From CAZAMP01 sp964486455 (GTDB taxonomy: Bacteria; Eisenbacteria; RBG-16-71-46; CAZAMP01): 64,000 nt of DNA. The notes under the pieces were generated by a model. It saw nothing but the letters and a program-made list of their open reading frames with translations, was not told the origin of the DNA and ran no database searches. The number at the start of each line of letters is the position of its first letter. Positions within the stretch are counted from its first letter, which is position 1. Position numbers and translations under genes: made by a program. The stretch spans positions 62,001 through 126,000 of the forward strand of contig CAZAMP010000002.1 of the NCBI GenBank assembly GCA_964486455.1. Direction: 5' to 3'. Positions 25,312 to 34,152 of the stretch are shown one piece after another.

Positions 25312-26817
25312 TCATTGCGGCCTGACGTCATGTTTGCGGTACTGCATCGCTTCAGCGATGTGTGCTTCCTCGATTCCATCACTTTCGGCCAGATCCGCAA
25401 TCGTTCTCGCGACTCGGAGCGTTCGGTCGTGAGCACGGGCACTGAAGCCGTACTCCTCTACCGCCCGTTCGAGAAGGCGCCGTGCCCCAGGGCCGGGCTC
25501 GACGATGCGCTTGAGAGTCGACAGCGGGAGCGAGGCGTTGGTTTCGTTCCCTTGGCGGCTTCTCGCGCGCTCACGCGCGGCGAGAACGCGCTCACGAATG
25601 ACCGACGACGATTCGCTCTCTCCGCCCGACAGCTGCGCGAAGCGAACGGGGGCCAGCGCGAGAAAGAGATCGATCCGATCGATGAGCGGACCGGATATCC
25701 GCGAGTGATAGCGACGCACCTGAAACGGAGTGCAGCGGCACGGCTTCGTCGGGTGTCCGAAGTAGCCGCACGGGCACGGGTTCATCGCGGCGATGAGTTG
25801 GAAGCGCGCAGGGAAACGCACGCGATACCCCCCGCGGATAAGTCGTACATGACCATCCTCAATCGGTTCGCGGAGCGCTTCCAGCGCGTCACGGCGAAAC
25901 TCGGGTAGCTCATCCAGAAAGAGAACACCCCGGTGGGCGAGACTCACTTCGCCGGGGCGCGGCGGCCACGATCCACCGAGGAGCCCGGCCAGCGAAGCCG
26001 AGTGATGAGGCGCGCGAAACGGGCGGGAGCGCAGTAGCGGCGCGTCACGGGTGAGGAGTCCCGCGACCGAGTGGACCCGCGACGCATCGAGGATCTCTTC
26101 TTCGCTCGGCGGCGGAAGGATGGTCGCCAATCGCTTCGCGATCATCGTCTTGCCGACGCCCGGTGGGCCGACCATCGCGGCGTGATGTCCACCTGTGGCG
26201 GCGATCTCGATGGCCCTCCTGGCGACGTCTTGCCCGCGCACATCGGCGAAGTCCAGGTCCGTGTCGCCATTCGGCGCGCGCCCCGGAGTCGGCGGCCCGG
26301 CGGGCTTCCGCAGTGCGGCACCGGAGAGGATGTCGTTCAGGTGGCGCGTCGGGTAGAGCTCGAGCCCGTGGACAGCGCTCGCCTCGGCGAGGTTGCCCTC
26401 CGGCAGGATCAAGGAGCGCCGCCCCGCTTCGCGTGCGGCGAACGCCATGGGCAGAATGCCGCGGACCGGGCGTACGTGGCCGTCCAACGAGAGCTCTCCG
26501 GCGAACACGCGCTCGGCCACGAGGGAACGTGGCACGAGGTCGGCCGCCGCGAGCACGGCGAGCGCCATGGGTAGATCGAAGGACGCGCCTTCCTTGCGGA
26601 TGTCGGCCGGCGCGAGGTTGATGACGACGCGGTCGAACTCGACGTCGCGCCGGACGCTTCGGATCGCCGAGATGACGCGCTCACGGCTCTCGCGCACCGC
26701 CGCATCGGGAAGCCCGACGACGAGAAACCGAGGGAAGCCGTTCGCTACGTGGGCTTCCACCGACACCATGTATCCCTGAATCCCGAACACGGCGGCACTC
26801 CAGACACGGGCGAGCAT
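25312..26817 (-). CDS. comM: ComM/YifB-like Mg-chelatase-family AAA+ ATPase
   Basis: 501 residues starting MLARVWSAAVFGIQGYMVSV, the conserved YifB/ComM N-terminus (ChlI-like Lon-protease-fold domain to about 170), then an AAA+ core with Walker A GPPGVGKTMIAKRL, FRAPHHSASLAGLLGG, Walker B VLFLDELPEF and MNPCPCGYFGHP with zinc-like cysteines. ComM is a hexameric helicase that extends branch migration during natural transformation. I use ATG 26817; upstream codons are not family-like. It faces the MBL gene tail to tail, but is a common core gene, so this need not be functional linkage. Confidence 0.92.
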   Translation of the reverse strand: MLARVWSAAVFGIQGYMVSVEAHVANGFPRFLVVGLPDAAVRESRERVISAIRSVRRDVEFDRVVINLAPADIRKEGASFDLPMALAVLAAADLVPRSLVAERVFAGELSLDGHVRPVRGILPMAFAAREAGRRSLILPEGNLAEASAVHGLELYPTRHLNDILSGAALRKPAGPPTPGRAPNGDTDLDFADVRGQDVARRAIEIAATGGHHAAMVGPPGVGKTMIAKRLATILPPPSEEEILDASRVHSVAGLLTRDAPLLRSRPFRAPHHSASLAGLLGGSWPPRPGEVSLAHRGVLFLDELPEFRRDALEALREPIEDGHVRLIRGGYRVRFPARFQLIAAMNPCPCGYFGHPTKPCRCTPFQVRRYHSRISGPLIDRIDLFLALAPVRFAQLSGGESESSSVIRERVLAARERARSRQGNETNASLPLSTLKRIVEPGPGARRLLERAVEEYGFSARAHDRTLRVARTIADLAESDGIEEAHIAEAMQYRKHDVRPQ

Positions 26818-26895
26818 GACGTGGATCTCCCTTGGATGCGGATGGGAGAAGGTGTGACAACAGGGGAGGTGGGCGGTGGAACCCGCCGTCACGAG

Positions 26896-26924
26896 AGCCT
26901 ATGGCGCGCGCCGGGGACTGTCAA
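26896..26924 (-). promoter_or_regulatory. Candidate promoter for comM
   Basis: Minus strand: perfect -35 TTGACA (26924-26919), 17-base spacer, poor -10 TAGGCT (26901-26896). Leader would be about 70 bases. Confidence 0.4.
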
Positions 26925-27068
26925 CGTGTGGAACGCGTGCGCGTCGGGGTTTCACGGGGCGACGTGCAGTGGTCGGTGAATACGCGCGGCGTCGCGTTTG
27001 TATTCCCCGACGGACCGCGTACACTGGACGAAATCGCGTTCACATGTCACCGAATCGAGGAGGAGTTC

Positions 27069-27791
27069 ATGAAAGTCGAGGTGAAATACCAGCCGTCCTA
27101 TTCTCTCGCGATCGTCAATCTCGCCAAGGGGGAGGCCATTCAGGCGGAAAGCGGTGCCATGGTGAGCATGAGCGCCCACATGGGTATCGACACCGGGATG
27201 AAGGGCGGGATCTTCGGCGCGCTCAAGCGGACGGTCCTCGGCGGCGAGTCGTTCTTCTTCAACACCTTCACCGCGCAAGCGGAGGACGCGGAGATCACCC
27301 TGGCGCCGAACCTGCCGGGTGACATCCTCCACATGCATCGCGGCGGCGGAACGCTCTACATCCAGTCGGGGTCGTTTCTCGCGGCCGACCCCAGCCTCGA
27401 TATCGATACGAAGTGGGGCGGCGCCAAGACGTTCTTCGGAAGCGAAGGGCTCTTCCTCTTGAAGGCGACGGGTGCGGGAGATCTGATTCTTTCGAGCTAC
27501 GGCGCCATTCATCACATACCAATCTCCGGTGATCCCTACGTGTGTGACACGGGTCACGTCGTCGCCTTTACCGATGGACTCACCTTTGATGTCCGGCAGG
27601 TGGGCGGTGTGAAGAGCACGCTCCTCAGCGGGGAAGGACTCGTCTGCGAGTTCCGCGGCACCGGAGATCTCTACATTCAGACCCGGAGCACGCAGGCGTT
27701 TCTCTCATGGCTCATCCCGCGCCTGCCGGGGCAGGGTCGTTCCGGGGGACGCGGCGGGCGCGGCGTGCTCGGCGATCTACTCGGCGGGTAG
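27069..27791 (+). CDS. AIM24 / TIGR00266-family protein
   Basis: 240 residues from ATG 27069 behind GAGGAGG. The sequence has the AIM24 beta-sandwich pattern: IQAESGAMVSMSAHM, ESFFFNTFTA, LHMHRGGGTLYIQSGSFLA, and FRGTGDLYIQTRS near the end, closing in a Gly/Arg-rich tail. The bacterial members are trimeric beta-barrel proteins of unknown biochemical role; the yeast homologue is mitochondrial. No signal peptide is seen. It stands alone between comM and the CNT transporter. Confidence 0.88.
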   Translation: MKVEVKYQPSYSLAIVNLAKGEAIQAESGAMVSMSAHMGIDTGMKGGIFGALKRTVLGGESFFFNTFTAQAEDAEITLAPNLPGDILHMHRGGGTLYIQSGSFLAADPSLDIDTKWGGAKTFFGSEGLFLLKATGAGDLILSSYGAIHHIPISGDPYVCDTGHVVAFTDGLTFDVRQVGGVKSTLLSGEGLVCEFRGTGDLYIQTRSTQAFLSWLIPRLPGQGRSGGRGGRGVLGDLLGG

Positions 27792-27794
27792 TCA

Positions 27795-27817
27795 CGCCTC
27801 TCCCCCGGGGAGACGCG
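27795..27817. terminator. Hairpin between convergent AIM24 and CNT genes
   Basis: CGC-c-TCTCC / GGAGA-c-GCG around a CCCGG centre, right after the AIM24 stop. It may end both transcripts; there is no long T-tract on either strand. Confidence 0.4.
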
Positions 27818-27876
27818 CAACAATTTGTCGCCATGTGAGTTATTGTTCCTGGGCCCACGTCGCCGGGTGGAGCGGG

Positions 27877-29187
27877 TTATCCGATCCCGAGAACGGATCC
27901 TCCGGTGAAGACGGCGCCGGCGACCGCTCCGGTCATCAGACACGCGAGCGTCGCGGCGAGGAGGGCCCGAAGCCCGACGGCCGCGAGGTCCTTCGTTCGT
28001 GAAGGCGCGATAGCGCTCACGCCGCCGATGAAGATCGCGAGAGAAGCGACGTGGGCGAAACCGCATAGGGCGTACGCCGCGATCGCCGCCGAGCGGGGGT
28101 GCCGGAGCGCCCCCGTTGAGATAAGCTCCGCCAGATCCCGATACGACTGAACCTCGGTGACGACGATCCGCTCCCCGATGACGCGCGCGATGGCGCCGGC
28201 ATCGGCAAGCGGCACGCCGATCGCGATCGTGAACGGATAGAATATGTATCCCGCCAGACTCCGAAGCGACCACTCCATTTCCCAGCCGACGAGCCCACCG
28301 AGACGACCGCCGACCGCGCGCAGAATGAGATCCACCAACTCGACCATTCCGAGAAGCGCGAGCAGAAGCGCCGAGATCCCGACGATAAGCTTCACACCAC
28401 TCGTCGCCCCGTTGATGATCGCCTCCATGAGGCTGGATGCGCGCTCGACGTGCGGATCGACGACGATGCCGAGCGTCTCGGGCTCTCCCGTTTCGGGAAG
28501 GATGAGTTTCGACATGACGAGTGCGGCGGGCGCGGACAGCACGGACGCGGAGATCAAGTGTCCCGCGATGGTCGGCAGCGTGTCACGCAGCATGAAGACG
28601 TAGAGCGCCATCACACTCGACGCAATCGTCGCCATGCCGGCGGTGAGCACTGTGCAGAGTTCGGAGCGCGTCATCCCGGCGAGATAGGGCCTCACCGTGA
28701 GCGCCGACTCAGCGCCCACGAAGATGTTCGACGCCGCGCACAACGACTCGGCGCCGCTGATTTTCATGAGACGCGTGAACACGAAGGCGAACCCGCGGAT
28801 GATCCGCTGCATCAGGCCGACGTGATAGAGCACAGCCATGAGGCTCGCGAAGAAGACGATGGTCGGAAGCGCCTGAAAGGCGAGGAAGAAGCCGAGTGAC
28901 GTCTCACCCTGCGCGTTCGTCGTCCCCGGCGGCAACGCGAGGCGTCCGAACAGAAACGTCGTACCCGCCGTCGCGCAGCCGAGTAGCTCCAGCGCCGCAT
29001 CATTCAGAAAGAGAAAGACCTTTTGCCCGACAGGCACGAGGAAGACGAACGTCGCGATCAGCAGTTGCAGGCCGGTCGCGGACGCAATGAGCCGGACGTT
29101 CACCGTCCTGCGGTCGGCGGAGCAAAGCCAGGCGAAGGCGAGGAGCAACGGGATCCCCGCAAGGCTCACGAGGTTGTAGCTCTCCAT
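27877..29187 (-). CDS. CNT-family nucleoside transporter (NupC-like)
   Basis: 436 residues, about ten membrane helices. CNT hallmarks include LPTIVFFASLMAVLYHVG, then GAESLCAASNIFVGAESAL, the nucleoside and sodium site, and AYALCGFAHVASLAIFIGG near the C-terminus. It imports nucleosides across the inner membrane with sodium or protons. The gene follows the SNF transporter on the same strand, 40 bases after its stop, so both may share the promoter at 30884-30912. Confidence 0.92.
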   Translation of the reverse strand: MESYNLVSLAGIPLLLAFAWLCSADRRTVNVRLIASATGLQLLIATFVFLVPVGQKVFLFLNDAALELLGCATAGTTFLFGRLALPPGTTNAQGETSLGFFLAFQALPTIVFFASLMAVLYHVGLMQRIIRGFAFVFTRLMKISGAESLCAASNIFVGAESALTVRPYLAGMTRSELCTVLTAGMATIASSVMALYVFMLRDTLPTIAGHLISASVLSAPAALVMSKLILPETGEPETLGIVVDPHVERASSLMEAIINGATSGVKLIVGISALLLALLGMVELVDLILRAVGGRLGGLVGWEMEWSLRSLAGYIFYPFTIAIGVPLADAGAIARVIGERIVVTEVQSYRDLAELISTGALRHPRSAAIAAYALCGFAHVASLAIFIGGVSAIAPSRTKDLAAVGLRALLAATLACLMTGAVAGAVFTGGSVLGIG

Positions 29188-29227
29188 CCGTCACCCCCGC
29201 GTCATGTCGCTGTGGCGTATGCTCCGA

Positions 29228-30784
29228 TCAGGTCTTGCCCGAGAGCCCCGCGATGAACGTGACGATGGTCAGGAGAACGGCGATGGCCAAAACCCAGCGC
29301 ATCACCCCGGCCCCGGGTACGATTCCACCGCCCCTTCGAAGCTCCTTGATGAACTCGTCGACGCCCCAGACCTTTAGCGCGAAGATAGCGAGCAAAAGCC
29401 CACCGAGCGGCAACAGGTACTTGAACGAGAAGTAGTCCGCGAAGTCAAAGAACGTCCAGCCTGACGTCGCCCAACCGGTTAGGAACGGCGGATACTTGCC
29501 CCACAGTCCACCGACAACCATGCTCAAGCAACCCGCGAACAGACTGATCGTGATGGCCTTTTCCGGAAGCTTCATACGTCCTTCGCGAAAGTCGAAGCAT
29601 CCGAGAAGCATGGCGAACATGCAGCCGAGCACGCCGATCACGATCGAGACCACCGCTGTGCCCTCGAGAGGATGCCAATCGGCCAGCTGTCCGAACGACA
29701 GGGCGGACGGAATGCCGAGGAGCACGATGACCAGCCCGAACGTGAGCGTTGCTTGCGTGCGCGACCAGCCCCGGTCATCCACATAGTGCGCCGTCACCAC
29801 CTCGAGAAGCGAGATCCCCGACGTGATCGCCGCGATCGACAGGAGGACGAAGAAAAGAAGGCCGAAGATACCGCCGCCGGGCATCTCCGAGAACACGGCT
29901 GGCAGAACGTGGAAGAGAAGTCCCGGACCGGCGTTGGGTTCGAGTCCATAGGCGAAGACCGCGGTGAAGATGGCCACACCTGCCATGAGCGCGACCAGCG
30001 TGTCGAGAAACGCGACGGTGATCGCGCTCGTCACCAGGTTGACCTTCTCACCGAGGTAGGAGCCGTAGGTGATCATGGCGCCCATCCCCAGGCTCAGCGT
30101 GAAGAACGCGTGCCCGAGAGCTACGAGGATCGTGTCGCCACTGATCTTCGAGAAGTCCGGTTTGAAGAGGAATGCCACGCCTGCACCCGCGCCGTCGAGC
30201 GTCAGTCCGCGGAGCATGAGGATCACGAGGATCACGATGAGAGACGGCATCAGGATTTTCGCCGCGCGCTCGATGCCCCTACGAACTCCGCCGAGAACGA
30301 TCCCGACGACGACCGCCATGAATAGGATGTGGTACCCGACCGCCCAGCGCGCGCTCTCGGCGGTTTGCGCGAAGTGCTCGGCGGCCATCGCCGGCGCTTC
30401 GAAGGCCCTGAAGGTGCCCGTTAGCGCCTTCACGACGTAGCCAAAGCACCACCCGGCGACCACGCTGTAGTAAGAGAGGATGATGAAACCCGCCAGCACG
30501 CCGGCCGCCCCCGCCAGGAACCAGGCGCCGCCGGGCTTGTCCGTGTCCTTGTAGGCGCCGACAGGGTTTTTGCGCGTGCGCCGGCCCAGCGCGAACTCGA
30601 GCAGCATGACGGGAAATCCGATGAGAAGCACGCAGACGAGGTAGACGAGCACAAATGCGGCGCCGCCGCTTTCACCCGTGATGAACGGGAACTTCCAGAT
30701 GTTGCCGAGCCCGACGGCGGAGCCAGTTGCCGCCAAGATGAAACCGGCCCGACTTCCCCATTGTTCGCGCGTACCCTCTGGCAT
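29228..30784 (-). CDS. Sodium-dependent SNF/NSS-family transporter
   Basis: About 518 residues with twelve or so helices. The N-terminus WGSRAGFILAATGSAVGLGN and IWKFPF is the LeuT-type helix 1 motif with the sodium site. GGGAFxxxY appears as GGAAFVLVYL, and FFTLSLGMGAMITYGSYL matches helix 6/7. It should import an amino acid or similar small solute with sodium. I start at ATG 30784, which has GGAGGG upstream, rather than 57 bases earlier. It is transcribed from a well-matched promoter and leads into the CNT gene. Confidence 0.92.
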   Translation of the reverse strand: MPEGTREQWGSRAGFILAATGSAVGLGNIWKFPFITGESGGAAFVLVYLVCVLLIGFPVMLLEFALGRRTRKNPVGAYKDTDKPGGAWFLAGAAGVLAGFIILSYYSVVAGWCFGYVVKALTGTFRAFEAPAMAAEHFAQTAESARWAVGYHILFMAVVVGIVLGGVRRGIERAAKILMPSLIVILVILMLRGLTLDGAGAGVAFLFKPDFSKISGDTILVALGHAFFTLSLGMGAMITYGSYLGEKVNLVTSAITVAFLDTLVALMAGVAIFTAVFAYGLEPNAGPGLLFHVLPAVFSEMPGGGIFGLLFFVLLSIAAITSGISLLEVVTAHYVDDRGWSRTQATLTFGLVIVLLGIPSALSFGQLADWHPLEGTAVVSIVIGVLGCMFAMLLGCFDFREGRMKLPEKAITISLFAGCLSMVVGGLWGKYPPFLTGWATSGWTFFDFADYFSFKYLLPLGGLLLAIFALKVWGVDEFIKELRRGGGIVPGAGVMRWVLAIAVLLTIVTFIAGLSGKT

Positions 30785-31095
30785 GAGCTCTTCCCTCCAT
30801 CGCGGTCCGAGTGGAGCGGGTGACGGGGAGACCGAAATCACCGAAAACGACGTGCCCCCAATCCGTTCCCGAAGAACCCGGCGACTATAGGTTTGCGTCG
30901 GCCTGTGGTCAACCGGGGGGGGGCGGTGCTAGTATCGCGGCCTGCCGGGTCGGCGGGAGGACCGACCGTGGGGTTGCAGTTCTCTTTCCCCACCTCCTCC
31001 ATCATTGTTCCCTGAGACAAGGCCGAGCGAGACGTTGATCGCGTCCGGGCGCATGGACGCGCTTCCACCCTGAGACAGTCAAACGAGGAAGAGAC
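30785..31095. other. Divergent intergenic region, SNF transporter / kinase
   Basis: No gene in 311 bases. It contains the transporter promoter (30884-30912), a G-run of nine (30915-30923), an extended -10-like TGCTAGTAT (30927-30935) facing the kinase, and a small hairpin GGTCGG / CCGACC (30948-30967) in the kinase leader. Confidence 0.45.
30884..30912 (-). promoter_or_regulatory. Promoter for SNF-CNT transporter pair
   Basis: Minus strand: TTGACC (30912-30907), 17-base spacer, TATAGT (30889-30884). Five of six in both boxes at ideal spacing; leader about 95 bases. Confidence 0.65.
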
Positions 31096-33738
31096 GTGCG
31101 GGACGATTCGAAACACGGAACGCAGCCAGGCCCGATACCGCCCGAAGCCGAAGAAGAGCTTGAGACCCGGGCCGAGACCGACCCCGACGAGACGCAGCCG
31201 TCACTCGACACGACGGTGGTCTCGCCGCATCCGCCGCACAACCGACCCGCGCCCGACGATCTTGCCGGCGACATGGTGGGGCAGTATCGCATCGTGAGCG
31301 TCCTGGGCAAGGGCGGCATGGGCGTGGTCTACGAGGCGGAGCAGCAGAATCCCCGGCGCCGGGTCGCGTTGAAGATCATCCGCGGCCGTCATCGCGCTGA
31401 AGAGTTCCACGTGCGCATGTTCCATCGCGAGGCCGAGCTGCTGGGGCGTCTGCGGCACCCCAACATTGCGGCGATCTACGAGTCGGGGCACACCGAGGAA
31501 GGCCGGCACTTCTTCGCGATGGAGATGGTCCGGGGCGAGACCCTCGACACCTACTGCCGCCGGCTCGACGAGCCTTCCGGAGTGAGATCCGAGCAGACGG
31601 GGCACGGTCGCCCGTCCGCCCGCCGGCCTTTGGCCGAGGCGGACCTCGCGCAGCGCCTGAACCTCTTCCTGAAGATCTGCGACGCGGTCAATTACGCTCA
31701 TCAGCGCGGCGTCATCCATCGGGACCTCAAACCCGCGAACATCCTAGTCTGCCGGGAGCCGGTGAGCGCCGTCGAGGCCGATGGAGAGGGCGCCGACGAT
31801 CGCGTCGATCCCGCCGCTTCGACGAGTCGGGTGACGGGTGCGACCCAGTCCGGTACGTCCACGCGCGCCGGCCGCATGCCCGAAGTGAAGGTGCTGGATT
31901 TCGGCCTGGCGCGGATCAGCGATCCGGAGGACGAGGATGCGACCCTGCTGACCCAGGCGGGCACCGTGAAGGGCACGCCCGCATACATGAGCCCCGAGCA
32001 GGCGGGCGGCAATCCCGACGAGATCGACCTGCGCAGCGACATCTACAGCCTCGGGGTCGTTCTCTACGAGATGCTTGCCGGCGTGCTGCCACTGGAGCTT
32101 GGCGCCTCCTCCTTCCTCGACTCCCTGCGGATGGTCCGCGATGCCGAACCGAAGCGGCTACGGCGCGCGTCCGAACGCTGCCGGCGTTTCGACGCCGACC
32201 TTGAAACCGTCGTACACAAGGCGCTCGACAAGGATCCGGAGCGGCGCTACCAGAGCGTTGCCGAGTTCGCCCAGGACATCGAGCACTTCCTGAACCATGA
32301 GCCGGTGAACGCCGCGCCGCCCAGCGCGGCCTATCGGTTGCGCAAGCTCGTTCGGCGTCATCGCACGCTGTTTGCTTCGCTGGCGGCCGTGGCGGTGATC
32401 CTGATCGGGGCGACCATCGTGAGCACATCCCAATATGTGCAGGCGCAGCGGGAATCGAAGCGCGCCGTCACGGAGGCCCGCAAGTCGGAACAGATCGCCG
32501 CATTCCTCACCGACATGTTGCAGAGCGTCGGTCCCGGCGTCGCCCGCGGCCGCGACACGCAGCTGCTGCGGGAGATTCTGGACCGAACCGCCGAGCGAAT
32601 CGGCGACGAGCTTGAAGGTCAGCCCGAGGTGGAGGGTGCCCTGCGATCGGTGCTTGGAACGACATACCAAGAACTCGGTGAGTACGAGACCGCCGAATCA
32701 CAGCTCGCCGCCGCCCTGGAGATCCACCGGGGCACGGAGGGGATCGAGAGCCAGCAGGCGCTGGAGTCCGCGGTGAAGGTGGCCGGCTTGAGGTACTACC
32801 AGGGTCTCATGAACGAGGCGGATTCCCTGTTCGCCTGGGCAGGCGACCGCCTGGCCGCCACGGTTGGCGCCGAGGATCCACGCACCCTCAACGCCCTGTC
32901 CGGCCGGGTCCTCGTTCTGCTCTACCTGGGCAGGCTGGACGAGGCCGCCGCTCTCGGCGAGGCCTCCATTCCTTTGCTGCGCCGGCATGAGGGCGACGAT
33001 AGCAAGGCTACGCAGATGGCCATGTACCATCTGGCCCAGACCTACACCGATCAGCTGCGCCACGACGATGCGGAGGCGCTGTTTCTGGAGCTGATCGAGA
33101 TCCAGAGGCGTGACGGACATGCCGACGACTACCACGCCATGGGCACGAGGATCGCCTTGGGATGGAACTACCGCTTGGCGACGCGCTACGCCGAGGCCGA
33201 GAGCCTGACCGTGGCCGCCCTCGCCGATATGCGTCGTGTCCTGGGCAACGATCACCCCGAGACCCTCATCGCTGTGAACAACCTGGCCATCATCTACAAG
33301 GACCAGAAGCGTTACGTCGAGGCCGAGCCGCTCTATCTGGAGAACCTGGAGAGCAGCATCCGCATCCTGGGCGAGACGCATCCGGAGAACCTGCCCGCCC
33401 TGGTGAATCTGGCCTCCTTCTATTTGAGCCAGGAGCGCTGGGACGACGCATACCGCCTTGCCGACCGGGCGGTCGCCACCTTCACCGATATCATGCCCGA
33501 GGGGCACATCGGCATCGCCTTCGCCATGATGTCGCGGGGGCTCAGCCTCTTCGAGCAGCGTCGCTTCGCCGCGGCCGAGCCCGATCTACTGCTTTCGCAC
33601 GACTACATGAGCCGAACGTTTCCACCACATCATCGTCACATCGTCAATGTCGCCGACAAGCTGGCGCTCCTCTACGAGGAGCTGGGCCGCGCCGAGGACG
33701 CGGCACGGTGGCGAGAGATGGTGTCGGCATCAGACTAG
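31096..33738 (+). CDS. Membrane Ser/Thr protein kinase with TPR region
   Basis: 880 residues from a GTG start behind GAGGAAGAG. An acidic, proline-rich leader (1-60) precedes a Hanks-type kinase: glycine loop GKGGMG (71-76), Lys93 (VALKII), catalytic Asp210 (HRDLKPANILV), DFG at 268-270 and GTPAYMSPEQ. About 45 unusual residues (220-265, Ala/Asp/Gly-rich) sit between the catalytic loop and DFG. One membrane helix at about 424-446 is followed by a large extracytoplasmic TPR array (about 480-870, repeats of LGxxHPxTLxxxxNLAxxY type). It probably senses a periplasmic ligand or partner. No phosphatase or substrate gene is adjacent. Confidence 0.93.
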   Translation: MRDDSKHGTQPGPIPPEAEEELETRAETDPDETQPSLDTTVVSPHPPHNRPAPDDLAGDMVGQYRIVSVLGKGGMGVVYEAEQQNPRRRVALKIIRGRHRAEEFHVRMFHREAELLGRLRHPNIAAIYESGHTEEGRHFFAMEMVRGETLDTYCRRLDEPSGVRSEQTGHGRPSARRPLAEADLAQRLNLFLKICDAVNYAHQRGVIHRDLKPANILVCREPVSAVEADGEGADDRVDPAASTSRVTGATQSGTSTRAGRMPEVKVLDFGLARISDPEDEDATLLTQAGTVKGTPAYMSPEQAGGNPDEIDLRSDIYSLGVVLYEMLAGVLPLELGASSFLDSLRMVRDAEPKRLRRASERCRRFDADLETVVHKALDKDPERRYQSVAEFAQDIEHFLNHEPVNAAPPSAAYRLRKLVRRHRTLFASLAAVAVILIGATIVSTSQYVQAQRESKRAVTEARKSEQIAAFLTDMLQSVGPGVARGRDTQLLREILDRTAERIGDELEGQPEVEGALRSVLGTTYQELGEYETAESQLAAALEIHRGTEGIESQQALESAVKVAGLRYYQGLMNEADSLFAWAGDRLAATVGAEDPRTLNALSGRVLVLLYLGRLDEAAALGEASIPLLRRHEGDDSKATQMAMYHLAQTYTDQLRHDDAEALFLELIEIQRRDGHADDYHAMGTRIALGWNYRLATRYAEAESLTVAALADMRRVLGNDHPETLIAVNNLAIIYKDQKRYVEAEPLYLENLESSIRILGETHPENLPALVNLASFYLSQERWDDAYRLADRAVATFTDIMPEGHIGIAFAMMSRGLSLFEQRRFAAAEPDLLLSHDYMSRTFPPHHRHIVNVADKLALLYEELGRAEDAARWREMVSASD

Positions 33739-34152
33739 GCGGCTGATCCTCGGTTCGCTCCCCGCGATGCGCCGTGGCGCGCACTCCACCCGTCGCCTGG
33801 TAAATAACCTCGTTGTTTCCTATGGGTTAGCTGTGTGCGTGAATGCTTTGCGTGAAGCTCACCGCCACGCCGAGTTGATCCGGCACGCAGAGTTTGCTTG
33901 GAGTCGGTTCGGTGCTGCCATGTGTGGTGTGGGATGCGGTTTCGCCGATCGGCAACCCGGTCTTCGCGACGGTCGACACGGCCTCACGCGAGCGCGGGCT
34001 CAAAGGACTCTCCGCAAGGCGACTCGCGTCTGCGCGGCGCGAGCGGAGCGAGGGCGGAGCCGGCGGAGAGCCCTTGGTGCCCGCTAGAGACGTCGGGGTG
34101 AGCGATCGCCAGCGAAGGCGGAGTGTCGAGGGGAGTCCGCCCCACGCCGAGA
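33739..34152. other. Non-coding stretch with structured element (33996-34141)
   Basis: 414 bases with no credible gene. 33996-34073 folds as an outer stem (GGGC / GCCC and TCTCCGC / GCGGAGA, with a seven-base bulge) around a perfect inner hairpin CTCGCG - 9 bases - CGCGAG (34023-34043). A second hairpin GGCGGA / TCCGCC follows (34117-34141). The composition shifts to purine-rich GCGGAG/GCGAGC words typical of intergenic repeats. It lies between two converging genes. Confidence 0.45.

Noticed and set aside
33647..34087. Open frame after the kinase
   Set aside because: Arg/Ala-rich, lies over the structured intergenic element, and has no ribosome site.
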